From Cyanophora paradoxa (lineage: Eukaryota > Glaucocystophyceae > Cyanophorales > Cyanophoraceae): 64,000 bases of DNA. Positions 12,101 to 23,700 of the stretch are shown here, one piece after another. Within the stretch, counting starts at the first letter, position 1. Each line of letters begins with the position of its first letter. The stretch is from contig QPMI01000515.1 of the NCBI GenBank assembly GCA_004431415.1, forward strand, positions 223,195 through 287,194, read 5' to 3'. The notes under the pieces were generated by a model. The model was not told the DNA's origin, made no database searches, and saw nothing but the letters and a program-made list of their open reading frames with translations. A program made the translations under genes and the position numbers.

Positions 12101-15100
12101 TCTGCACATCATCTACACGTTCCAGCTGGACTGGTGGCTGGTGGCCGTGGCGCACGCCGTCTGCCTGGGCGTCAAGGTCGGACCCGCGTCTCGTCTTCGC
12201 CGTCGATCTCTGTTTGAATCCTCTGAGCGTTGTCCTCCGCGCGCAGTTTCTGGGGTGGCTCGTCTTCCAGCCCCCGCTTGGGAACCTCAAGTGGACCGTT
12301 CTACGAATGGACTCCAAGGTCCGAATGGACTCCTCCGATCGGCCCCGCGCCCGATCCGTCCTGTCTCCCTCAGCACCCGTCCCGCCCCGCCCAGATCCGA
12401 TCGCTGGACGGAGAAACCGCCCGCCGCGTCTTCGTCCGCACGGTGCGCCCCGCGCCGCTCGCTGCGCGCCGCCGCCGTCGGGCGGGCGGACGTGACGACG
12501 TTGACCGAGCCCGCCCCGTCAGATGGCGTGGGCCGTCGCGACCGGCACGGCCGTCATCATGGACCAGTACCTCATCTTCGACCGTGTCAAGGTTCGCTCG
12601 TTTGCCTAGCGTTCGTTCGTTCGCTCGAACGCGCGCGCGTCTGACCGGCCCGGCCCGCCCCGCCTCGCAGATGTCGACGCTGTTCCAGATCGGGTGCGCG
12701 GAGCCGTACGGCAACACCATCGACGTGCTCCCGAACCTGGTGCGCGAGGGCGCGGCATTCCTGGCGCCGGCGCTGACTCCGGCCGCTCGCGCGCTTCGTT
12801 TGCTTCGTTCGCAGTGCCCGGACGTGCTCGAGAACTCGGTTGTGAAGGAGCTCGACGCGGCGTTCAAGGCCCGAGACGTGGCGGAGGTGCGCGAGCGCGC
12901 CCCGATCGGATCGAACCCGAGCGGGCCCGCCGCTCGCTTAACTTGGCGCAGCCCAACTCGCGGGCGTACGAGGCGGCGGTGGCCGACGTGATCCGGCTCC
13001 TCCAGTTCGTGCAGCCGCAGCTCTACTGCCCCTTCAACGACATCAACTGCCCCGTCGTCGGCCTCTTCCAAGTCTGCCAGGTCCGCTTCCCTCTTCCTTT
13101 GTATTTTTGAACGGGATTGGGCGTGCTATTTATAGATTATAACCTTCCCGGCAGGTGTGGAAGGGCGAGCCGAGCCGGCGGTACCTCCTGACCCTCTTCA
13201 ACGACCTCTGCATCACCGTCAACGGGTTCAACTCCGAGAAAGTCCCGTTGCTGGCCGCTTTCCTGACCTTGTGCGCTACGCCTACGCCTTCTTCTCTCTT
13301 CCTCCCTTGCCTCTGCTGATGAGCGCCGGCGCGGGCGCCGCAGCGTCTGGCTCCCCGAGCTCATCCGCTTCACGGTCTCCTCGATGGCCGTCTACAATTT
13401 CGTGATCAACATGCTCTCCTGGCTCTACGGCGCCATCGAGGGCTACTCGTCGCTCACATCGTACACGGACGCCCGCCGCTACTTTCTCCTCGCCAAGCAG
13501 CGCTTCAAGGACCGGCTCTGCCCTGAGTACCGATGGGAGAAGAACCCGGCCAACGGCCGCCCCGAGCGCGTCGTCCTCCTCGACCGCGACAAGGAGGCGT
13601 ACTGGCGCCGGGTGCGCGCTTCCCTTCCGCCCCGCCCCGTTCTTCTCATGCCAAGCTGATTCTTCCTGTCGATCGTCCACAGTCGTGGGACCTGTTCGTC
13701 GACAACCTGCAGCAGCGAATGCTGCTGACTGAGAAGGAGGCCGGAAAGCTGAAGCCGTGGCGCTACAAGAAGGGCATAGGCGTCGACGAGATGCCCGAGG
13801 AGGCGCCGGCCAGCGGCGAGGCCGTCCGCCGCATCTGCTCGTACCTCTCGGGCCTGCGGATGGACCTGCCCCGCGTCTGCCCCTTCGAGCGGCAGAAGTC
13901 GCTCACGGTCCTCATCCCCGCCGGCGAGGAGTTCGTTATGTACCAGACGAGGGACCTGCTGCAGGCCGACTCGTCGGGCATCTCCTGCCTTGAGCACATC
14001 GTCCACAAGCGGCCCATCGAGTGGAAGGCCTTCCTGAAGGACAAGGCCGCCACCGCCGTGACGGCCGAGCACCGCCTCATCCTCAAGCAGCTCGGCGAGG
14101 TGCTGGACTCGAACCTGCAGGGCGACCTGCTCGTTCTCTGGGAGCGCGTCCCGCAGCCGATCCGCGAGAACATCCGGCTGTGGGCGTCGCTGCAGTACCA
14201 GCCGGTCGCGCGCACCGTCTACGGCGTGATGACGTACATCGAGGCGTACGGCGTCATGTGCTCGGCGCAGCACCCGACGTGGGACGAGGCGGACGTGGAC
14301 GCGGTGGTCTCCTCCAAGCTGCAGATCATCCTCGCGTACCAGAACTTCCAGTCGGCGAAGGAGTCCCACTACAAGTTCGAGGCCGCCAAGCAGTCCGGCA
14401 CCATCGAAGACCTCGAGGAGCACGGTACTAAGATACTTTGTAGAAGAACACAGCTTGGTTTCCTCACCATGTTATCGCGCCGCGGCAGAGCTGGTGCGCC
14501 TTGAGGAGATGTCGCAGAAGTACAAGGACCTCTGCTTCATGATGACCGAGTTCCCCGCCCTCCGCATCGTCTTCATCGAGAAGAAGGTCCGTTTTTGACG
14601 CAGTTGTTTACGTCTTAGTGGTTTTAACGTTCCGCTAGGGCAACACCTTCTGGTCGGTGATGATCGGGCACAAGAGCTGCCTGGGCGACGACGGCGAAAT
14701 CGTGGCGCCCAAGACGCCGCGGGCCGGCGCCGGGGGCAAGAAGAAGTCGCTCTTCTCCTCCAACCGAGACGAGGAGGACGCCTTCCCCGACATCGTCGAG
14801 CTCGGCCGCCTCAAGGTGCTTCAATGTTTCTTTCTTCTTATACGTCCTCCGTCATAAACAGCAAATGATGTCTGACGCCGGTTTTCGGTCCCGCGCGGCA
14901 GCTGCCCGGGGAGGTGCTGCTGATGTACCCGAAGGGCGAGAACCAGAACCACACGCTCTCGTTCTGCATGGACCAGGTCATCCAGACGCTCGACTCGAAC
15001 CAGGACTGGTACGTCGAGGAGTCCTTCAAGACCCCCGCCGCCCTCCAGCACTTCAACGACCCCCGCTGCCGGGTGCGACGGCGCCGAACGCCGTCGATCT

Positions 15101-18100
15101 CGACGCTTCTTTCGCCGTTCTTGACGCGTTTCTCGGCGTCAGATGATCGGTTTCCCGGAGTTCGTCTTCACAGAGTCGTGGAACATCGTGGGGATCATGT
15201 CGGGCCTGCAGGAGCGCATGTTCAACACGCTCACGCAGCGCGGCTATGCCTTCCTCGACATCCGCAACCACTACGGCCACCCCGACTTCCACGACGCGTA
15301 CTTCATCCGCCAGTTCGGCGGCCTCTCCCACACGCACTACGTGTCCGAGGACATCTTCCAGGGCTACAACGTCAACCTGCACGGCCAGCGGATCGTGCAG
15401 GTCGACTTCATGGAGGGCGGCAAGGCCCGCGACTGCTCCATGCTCGCCACGACCAAGTTCCAGAGCAAGATCTCGCAGGGCGCGGCGCAGATGGGCCTCT
15501 CGCGCGAGTACGCGTACATGCTCAACGCCCGCAACATCGGGCCCATCAAGCGCAGCCTGCTCTACAACACGACGATCGGCCCGTTCCTCGGGTCGGGCCT
15601 CGTCGTCAAGCTGGCCGTCTTCGCCCTTTCGCTCTGCCACTTCGGCATGTGGCTCATGCGCGAGCACGTGACGGAGGCAGACGTTGCCGTCTTCCTCCCC
15701 TTCCCGTGGACGTGGCAGCTCGGCTGGTTCCTCCAGATGGGCCTCGTCGAGCTCCCGCCCTTCTTCCTCGAGATGATCCAGCAGCGGGGCTTCTTCAGGG
15801 GCATCTGGGAGGGCGTCAACTCGCTCGTCCCGCTCGGCTTCTACTCGGTCTTCCACCACATCACGAAGGCGTCGGGCTTCCTCGCCGGCCTCAAGTCCAA
15901 CGCGGCGTACATCCCCTCCGGCCGCGGCTTCGGCCTCACCCACGAGAACCTCAACACCCTCGTGCGTCGTCGCCCTCGCTTTTCTCTCTCTTCTTCGCTC
16001 ACTCTTCTTCTTCCTCTCAGCTTGACGCCTTTTGGGACTCGCACTTCCGCTACGCCTTCCTCCTCTTCGCCTTCACGTTCATCTCCTCCGTCAACGAGAA
16101 CCCCGACGCCGCCCTCCGGTGCCGCCCTTCCTCCCCAGAGCTTAGGGGTTCTTTGGCGCCGGGGAGCTGAGGCCCGCCGTAATCTTAATCTTAAGCTTAA
16201 GCTTAGCCGCCCGCCCTCAGTCTTGAGCTTGAGCCTGGGCCTGACGTCCGCCGCCTCGTCCGCAGCGGGGGCCTCCTGGGCGCCTTCTTCGTGTTCGCCT
16301 CGTGCTTCATCGTGGTCTTCCTCTTCAACCCGGGCTGCTTCCCCTTCGGCGGCTTCTCCATCACCAACGTCCGCGCCATGCACCGCGTCGACATGAAGTC
16401 CTTCTTCGAGAACAAGGTCCTTACTTCCCTTCTTTTCTTGGGATCTTTAGGTCTTGTAGCCTTTAATTTAACTATGATAAGCGTTTTCTGAGGACAAGGT
16501 CCGCCGCCGCCGTCCAACCTTTCTCTCCTTTGTTCCTTGATCTTTTTAGATCTTGTAGCCGTCAGCCAACTAATAGGCTTTCCTCCACCGTTAGGCCCAC
16601 CCCATTTCGGCCCGCCCACTCAGCCGTTAGTCAGCTATAATAAGCTTTCCTACTTTCCTACTGCGCGTTTCCACCGGGTCTCGCTCGCCGCTCACCTCGG
16701 GTCTCCCCTCCCCCGCCGCGCGGCAGCTGGTGCCGCCGGCGTTCAAGTTCACGCGGGCGTACATGGGCGCGCACATCACCGCCTGGTCCTCCTTCGTCTT
16801 CAACCTCTCCCGCGTCCTCCACGGTGAGCGAGCGAATAGTAGAAAAGAACCGCTTACATAGAACGGTCATAGTGAATATATAAAAAGAATGGATCATAGT
16901 GATATAGTATATAAAAGAATGGATCATAGTGATTAACTGTTAAAGAACCTCTCCCGCGTCCTCCACGGTGAACTCCGCCGTCGAAAGACACGCTAGAGAT
17001 TCGCGCATCAAAGCACAAGAAGACTCGCATTACGCACGAGCGACTTACATGACACCGCCTCCCTCCCTCCCTCCCCCGCAGTTCTCTTCTTCTACGTGGA
17101 CAAGTCGCTGCGGATCATCGTCGGGGCGGCCGCCGCCTTCGTGCAGCGCCTACTCTCCGAGATCTTCCACCTCGTCCTCCTCTACCATCCCACCGGTGCG
17201 CTTCCGCGCCGCGCCAAAAGAAAGCGAGAGCATAGGAGACGCCCGTTCCCGCGGCCTCTTCGGGCCTTCGGCTAGAAAGACTACACGGCTAGAAAGACTA
17301 CGGCAGTTAGTTAGTTGGTTAGTTGGATAGGTTCGGGGGTTCCTCGCTCGCTCACGCCGGTCGCTCACGTCGGTCGCTCACGCTAGCTATCTAGCTAGCG
17401 CCCCCGCGACGCCACGCCCGCGAGGGACCTAGATCCCTCGCTTCCATCCAAGGGCTTCTTCCTCGGTCCATCCATCCCGCGGCTTGGGGGTTACTATCGC
17501 TAGACGGTCCACTTCGTCAGTCAGTTAGTTAGTTCGGCGAGTTGGCGACCGCGCGCGCGACGGGCTTCGGCGTCGGTCGCTCACTTCTTCCCACACGAGA
17601 AACGCCCGCCCGTTCCCACGGCCTCTTAAGCTTTTGGCCCTCGAATCCGGCTAGAAAGCGATCGAGCGATCGGCTTCTTCGTCTCTCACGTCGGTCGCTT
17701 CGCAGGCCCCGGGTCGACGGCGTACGTGGTCGCCGAGATGGGCTTCCCCAAGATGTGCGAGCGCACCGGCTCCCTCATGAAGGACCTCGCCCACATCAAG
17801 GACGAGATGGGCAAGGTGCTGAAGCGAAGCGCGAAGCGCGAAGCGATAGATGCCTGTGTTAACCAGAAACGCGGCCTATGAACTTTACCTAAATAGCTAT
17901 AAACAAGGACGAGATTGCGGGCGTCGTTCCCCGAGGCCCCCCATCTCTGACGCTGACACCCGCACCCGCGCGCACCCGCAGCTGACGGCCTACTCGACGA
18001 TGGACATCCGCGTCGACAACATCGAGCGCAAGCTGACGCGCGTCGAGCGGGTCGTGCAGGTGAGAAGAGAGCAATCCACCCGCCTTGTGCTCCGACCTGA

Positions 18101-20234
18101 ACTCAGCGCAGGGCCTGGAGGGCCTGTCCAAGAGCCCGAGCCTGCGGACCTCGCTGGGCGCGAGAAAGGCCAGCCGCGCCACCATCGCCTCGGTCCGTGC
18201 CTGCCCGTCTTCTTCTCTCTGTCCGGGACGGCTGCCTGGCTGGCTGGCTACCTGGCTGGCTGGCTGGCTGGCTAGAGGAGGGGGCGCCTCCCGCCTTCCT
18301 TCCTTTCGCCTTCCACTGCGTTTCTTCTTTCTCACCCACGAACTCGTCAGGCCTCGGCGGTGTCGCTGCTCTCGATGCCGGCCTCGCACTCGAACGGGCG
18401 CGCGGGGCCGGGGGCCTGGGAGCGCTTCAAGAGGGACCGAAAGGCATCCGGGGGCAGCGGCGTCTGGGAGGAGCTGCCGCCGTCGGCCGCGTCGGCGATG
18501 TCGGCCGCGTCGGCGGCGCCGCCGCCCAAGCGCCCCTTGTCGCTCCGGTTCGGGGACGAGGAGGAGCGCGGCAGGGGCGAGCCCTCTGGCGGGGCCGGAG
18601 GCCTCCGCAGCAAGTCGACGCCGGAGCTGGCGCTCGGGGCCGGGGCGGGGGCGGGTGCGGGCCACGATAGTTTCGGCCCCCTGCTCCACCGCATCGCCGA
18701 GAGCGAGCACGGCGGCGGCGGCGGCAGCGACGCGCCGGTCCGCTCCTTCATTTATACTAACGAACTTCTTACTAATCTTATAACTTCTAACTTCAAAACA
18801 GGTTGGCGACCGCGACCACGACCACGTCGCGGCATCCTTCGACGACTTCCTCAAGAACCTGCGGGCCCGGCGGGCGCGGAGCCAGCCGCTGGAGGCCCTC
18901 CGCTCCTCGAGCAACAGCCTCTCGCTGGACGCGGCCGCGTCGCCCCGGTCGCGGGCGCGGGCGCGCTGGCGCATGCTGGCCGTGGCCGTCGCCGGGCACA
19001 CGCACGACGCCCAGGTGCCTTCCTTCGCCCCTCGCCTCGCCCCTCGCCCTCGCCTCGCCCGCGCCGGCTTTGTTAGTGCCCGTCCTCTCTTGCGAGCCTC
19101 GTCTGACGCGCGCCCCGCCCCGCCCCGCCCCGCCCCGCCCCGCCTCGTCGCAGCTGGGCCTGCGCCGCCGCCGCAAGTTCTCCTTCGCGGACATCGCAAA
19201 GGTCCGCTCGGATCAGATTTGATCCGCTCAGATCTGATCTGATCTGATCTGATCCGATCCGATCTGATCCGTCCCGTCTATGACAGGCGGTGGTCATGAA
19301 GAAGAACTTTGCGAAGCGGTCGGCCGGCCGCTCCCTCGCCGCCGATACCGCCAAGGTCCGCTCAGATCAGATCTGATCTGATCTGATCTGGACCGATCTG
19401 ATCTGACTTCGGGCGTAGGACGCCGGCGCCCGCAACCGCGCCAAGGACGCCGCCCGCGGCATGATCAAGCGCCAGATCCGCTCCCAGGTCCGCTCAGACG
19501 CTCAGATCTGATCTGATCTGATCTGATCTGATCTGATCTGAGCGTACTTCTTCCCCGTCGTACAGGCGCGCCAGATCCGCGCGGGGCAGACGCTCAACGC
19601 GACGGCCGTCGATCGCGACGGCGGCGCGAGCGAGACGCACTCGGTCCGGTCCATCGGCATCCGCTCGGACGGCGCGGCGCTGGCCGCAACCCGCGAGCGG
19701 GAGCGCGAGCGGGAGCGCGAGCGTGAGAGCGGCGGCGCCGGCGCCGGGGCTGGCATGGGAACCCTCTCCACCCATGGCCTGGGCCTCCCCTCGACGTCCT
19801 TCTCCGCCTCTTCAATCGGCCCGGCGCCGCCGGAGGGCCCCACCGGCGGCCGCCTCTCGGTCAACGCGGGGCGCTCGGGCCGCAGCGGCGCCTCCCGCGC
19901 CTCTCGCTCCTCCTCGTTCCTCGGTACCCTCGGCGCGCTCTTCGGGAGGGGTACAGGCGCAGGCGAGGCGAGCGACGCCGCGGCGGCGGCTGCGGCCGCC
20001 GCCTCGGCCACAGTGGCCGCCCTCCCGCCGCGGCCGCCTGCCAGCATCACCTTCGGGCGCCGCGCCGAGCCCGCCGCCGCCCCCGCCGCTTCCGCCGCCG
20101 GCGCCGCCACGACTCAAGACGTGCTCTCAGATTCTGGCGCCGGCGCCACTGCGGCGCCGGCGGCCGGGGAGGGCGCCCGCTCTTCCACCGGGAGCGCCAG
20201 CAACGGGCCCCGGGACGCCGCCTCCCTCCTGTAA
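9102..20234 (+). CDS. 1,3-beta-glucan synthase, FKS/callose-synthase type (GT48)
   Basis: A polytopic membrane enzyme that polymerises UDP-glucose into 1,3-beta-glucan (cell wall, callose or storage glucan), with its catalytic domain facing the cytosol. GT48 hallmarks read in order: SLTVLIPAGEEF (13.90 kb), IRLWASLQYQPVARTVYGVM (about 14.17 kb), a histidine-rich HTHYVSEDIFQGYN segment (15.33 kb), GGKARDCSMLATTKFQSKIS (15.42 kb), then membrane segments, and an AAYIPSGRGFGLTHENL motif (15.90 kb). Upstream membrane segments lie near 10.83-10.93 kb. The C-terminal 2.5 kb codes a Ser/Ala/Gly-rich tail with a basic region, ending at TAA 20232-20234. More than 25 short GT-AG introns are present. An ATG at 9102 precedes the first good donor, but the true start and first exons are not settled. 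No accessory gene is adjacent. The family call is strong; exon limits are approximate. Confidence 0.88.
10507..10517 (+). repeat. GGTTCGAATCC motif at an intron 5' end (glucan synthase)
   Basis: The 11-mer GGTTCGAATCC, identical to a tRNA T-arm/B-box core, lies at the donor end of an intron (about 10508-10571) of the glucan synthase gene. The same 11-mer occurs at 24713 and 25207 (reverse), 27146, 30079 and 39821. Confidence 0.75.
19202..19565 (+). repeat. Three consecutive look-alike introns with GATCT repeats
   Basis: Introns 19202-19286, 19356-19418 and 19488-19565 (85, 63 and 78 bp) all begin GTCCGCTC, continue into GATCTGATCTGATCTG arrays and end in AG. All three are phase 0 after AAG, AAG and CAG codons. 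The two exons between them are each exactly 69 bp. Such shared sequence in neighbouring introns is unusual and suggests copying of one intron or insertion of related introner elements. Confidence 0.85.
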
Positions 20235-20731
20235 ACTCCCAAGACATATTGATGATTGCATCGCAGCTGCAGTTCCCTATTTATGTCTCTCCATGTTAGC
20301 CAGCCACAGGCAGCGATCTAGGCTAGTCAGCCGGCTGCAGTTAGGCGAGTCAGCTAGATAGCGTGAGCCAACCAGGACAGTCAGCCAAGGTAGGCACGCT
20401 GCACAGCCCTTTAGCTTACGCGTCGTACTACGTTTCTCTGCATCCAGTTTCCCTTTTCGCCAGTTTCATGTTCTGTACATTCTCGAGCTCTCTCGTTTTT
20501 AAGTAAGGCGCCGATAATTGAATTTCAAACTGTACTTCAGAAATACGATGCCATCTACGAGCTTGCCGAGAGCTAGTCTGGGCTCTTACATGCGATGCTT
20601 CATTTATACTGCAGAATCCAAAAGACGGATGACATAAAAGACGCGATCGATATCGATATCCTTACATCCTTACATTTCGCGATCGATATCGATATCGATC
20701 CCCCAGACCGCGGGGGGGTGCAGCCTCCAGG
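20235..20731. other. Intergenic region between convergent genes
   Basis: About 500 bp between the 3' ends of the glucan synthase and PIP kinase genes. It contains TAGC/CAGCCA-rich repeats at about 20300-20390 and two GATATCGATATC palindromic clusters near 20646-20700. No gene is evident. It presumably holds both 3' UTRs. Confidence 0.6.
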
Positions 20732-23700
20732 CTACAGGGAGGGCCCGTTGCGGAGGATGTGCCTCATGAACTTGATGAAGCGCGCCTGCGTGCGGGGTCG
20801 GCGTCAGCCTCAGCCTCAGCCTTCTCCTCAGATGCGGGGCCCCTTCTTGAACAGCGAGCGGAGCCCGGCCCTCCCTCCCTTCCGCGTTCTATCGAGCCCG
20901 AGAGGTAGCCCTCTAATCCCTCGGGCTCCCGTCTACCCCCGGCGCCTCGTTCGTCCGCCCCCGCACTCGCCTGGTACTGCTTCGGGGGTACCGCCGAGAT
21001 CGTCCCCTCGTCCGCCACGAACCCCTGCGGACGGCCGGCCCTCAGGCGGGGTACAGGATTGACGGAAAAAAGGAGCGGAGGGGGGTACCTTGAAGAAGTT
21101 CTCGAGGTCCTTGGCGAAGGACCACTCGGTGAGGTAGTCTGCGGGCGGGCGGGCGTCGTCACACACGCACCCGAAAAGAACAACAACAACAACAACAGCA
21201 ATCACTGTTCTAAAACTTTCCAAGTGTCTCTCTTTCGTTCTCTCCTGTTTATGTTTATCTGTTAACGTGTTCTTCCTCACCGATGAGGCCGATGTAGTAG
21301 GCCGTGGAGCGGTCCGAGGAGACGATGGTGCCCGGGGTGAGCACCGTCCCCTCCCGCACCTTGTGCACGCCCTGCGGTGAGGGGGGGGGGGGGGCAGGGC
21401 CGCCGCGGCGTGAGACGCCTGGCGGGGTACAGGACGGAAGATGGACGGGGAGATTAGGGGGTGCTGTGAAACGAGGAGTGCTACAAAAACATCCTATAAA
21501 ACATTCTTCTCAGAGGGCGCCAAACGCCCCGGGGCGACTCGGCATTCGAGCTCGAAAGCACTCATTCGGGGCGGGCGGGCCGGACGACGAGGGGGTAGAT
21601 AGATATGATAGATAATAGAAGAAGATACTATGACAGATAAAAGATCGCGAGGGGCCATAATGCTATGATGTTTAATGCGGCGGGCGCACGACAAGGAGGG
21701 GGTAGTCCATAAGGTCGAAGGCGGAAAAGGAAAGACGAAATTCGAAGGCTTAAAGATCCTAAGAAAGAAAGAACGAAATTCTATCGCCAAAGATCCTAAG
21801 AAAGAAAGAAGAGCGGAACTCTAAGATATCCCAAGGGGCCAAGGGGCGGGAAGCTTAAGCTTAAGGGGGCGGGCGGGGCGGACGACGAGGAGGGAGTAGT
21901 CCATGAGGTCGAAGGCGGCGAGTAGGGCGCTGTCCCGCTCCAGCATCACGAGGAGCTTCTCCGCCGCGGCGCCCACGTCGAACGGCTGCGGGAAGCGAGG
22001 GGAGAGGGGTGAGGCAGGCGAGGGAGGGGGCGGCGAGAAGAGCGGGCGATGCAGCGGATTTCTTCCGACGAAAAGGTGCTGGCGGCGGCTCCGGGCTCCT
22101 ACTACTACCGCTTCTCCTAGGACCGGACTGCAGCCCTACTCTCCCGGGCTACTGCTGCTACTAGTAGCACTCCTAGAGCCTAGAGCCTGCGGGGGGCGGG
22201 TGGGGGCGCCTGGGCTGCTGCTGCTCGGCGAGGCGAGGCGAGGCGGACCTTCTTGACGTTGAGGTCCTTGTGGATGAAGGCGTCCTCCGCCGCCAGCCGC
22301 TCGTGCGTCGACCCCTAAGGGGGGGGGGGGGGGGGGGGGGGGGGGGGTGAGAGTGGGGAGGGCGGGGGAGGGGGAGCGAGGGGCCCGTCTAGCCGACGGG
22401 CGGGGCGGAGGGCGGGGGAAGGGCGGAGGGACGTCCCCCCGTCTAGCCGTCTAGCCGTCCGGGGACGGGCATCTAGTCGTCTGACTCTCTGCGGGCGGGA
22501 GGCTGGGGGGGCAGGGGGCCCGCGCGTGCCTTGAGGTCGTAAAGGCGCTGGAGCTCGTTGGGCGTGTCCAGCACGTTCGCCACCTGCGAGGAGAGGCGCG
22601 CGTGAGGCGCGGGCGGAGGAGGAGTGGACCGGTTCGCGTTCTTGGGGGGCGGGGGCGCGGGGGGGTACAGGCGCACGACGACGAAGGGGATGCCGTTGAT
22701 CTTGTGCAGGCCGTAGATCTGGGGGGACAGGGGGCGCGCATCAGCGTCGGCGAGGGCGCCCCCTCTGTTCGCGCGGAGGAGGCGACGGGGGAAGCGAGCC
22801 CGGGGTACCCTCCTTTCTATTCTGGGGCGCCAGAGGGCGCCCCCTCCGTCCGCTCGCGCGGAGGGGAGCGAGTCGGGGGGCGAGTCCCCTCCTATTCGAG
22901 TACCCTCTTTTCCTATTCTAGGGCCGGCGGGGCAGGGCGGGGCGGGGCGGGCGCGCATCAGCGTCGGCGGGGGCGGGGGCGTCCCGAGGCAAGAGAGTCA
23001 GGGGCACCCTCCTCTCTAGTCTAGGGCGGGGCGGGGCGGGGCGGGACGGGGCGGGGCGGGGGCACCCGCATGAGCATGGTCTCGCGCCCGTGCTTCTCGA
23101 TGTGCCCGTACAGCGCCGGCAGCAGCTGCGCGGAAGGGGGAGCGTCAGGGAGGAGGGGGGGAAGGAAGCGGGATGGGTACGGGGCGGGCATGCCTTGAGG
23201 AGGGGCTTGAACTCGCGCATGGGGATCGTCTTCGCCATGTACTGCGCGGGGCGGGCAAGCCGCTCAGCCCGGCGGGGCCGGCCCTGGCCGGCGGCGAAGG
23301 GGGAGAAAGGGGGGGGGGGGTACCGCACCCGGCCGTCCGGGGTGTGGAAGAAGAGGGAGCCGGACTTGCCCGCCGACACCTGCCGGCCAACCGTCCGTCC
23401 GTGAGACGGGCGGCGCGGGGGGCGCCAGGCCAGGTTCGCTTGCTCGCTCGCTCGCGAGGGGCCCCTCGAGCAGCCGACCGGCCCCCACTCCCCGCCCCCC
23501 CAGCGAAGAAGCTGGCGGCGTGCCCTCCCCCAGCACCACCGCCGAGGGAGGCCCCGCCCACCCCCGCCCAGCCCCATCGGATCGGACCTGGGCGGTGAGG
23601 GAGGCGAGGTCGCCGAGCAGCAGCCGCGCGAAGAGCTGCCCCCGGAGGCTTAGTCCGAGGAGAGGGGGGGGGAGGTGGGGGGAAGGGGGAGGGGAGGGGC

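Noticed and set aside
17889-19199. 436-residue minus-strand ORF
   Set aside because: It is antisense to convincing glucan-synthase exons; long open antisense frames are expected at this GC content.
20640-20705. Att site or recombination site at GATATCGATATC clusters
   Set aside because: Short simple palindromes without any nearby recombinase or flanking duplication.
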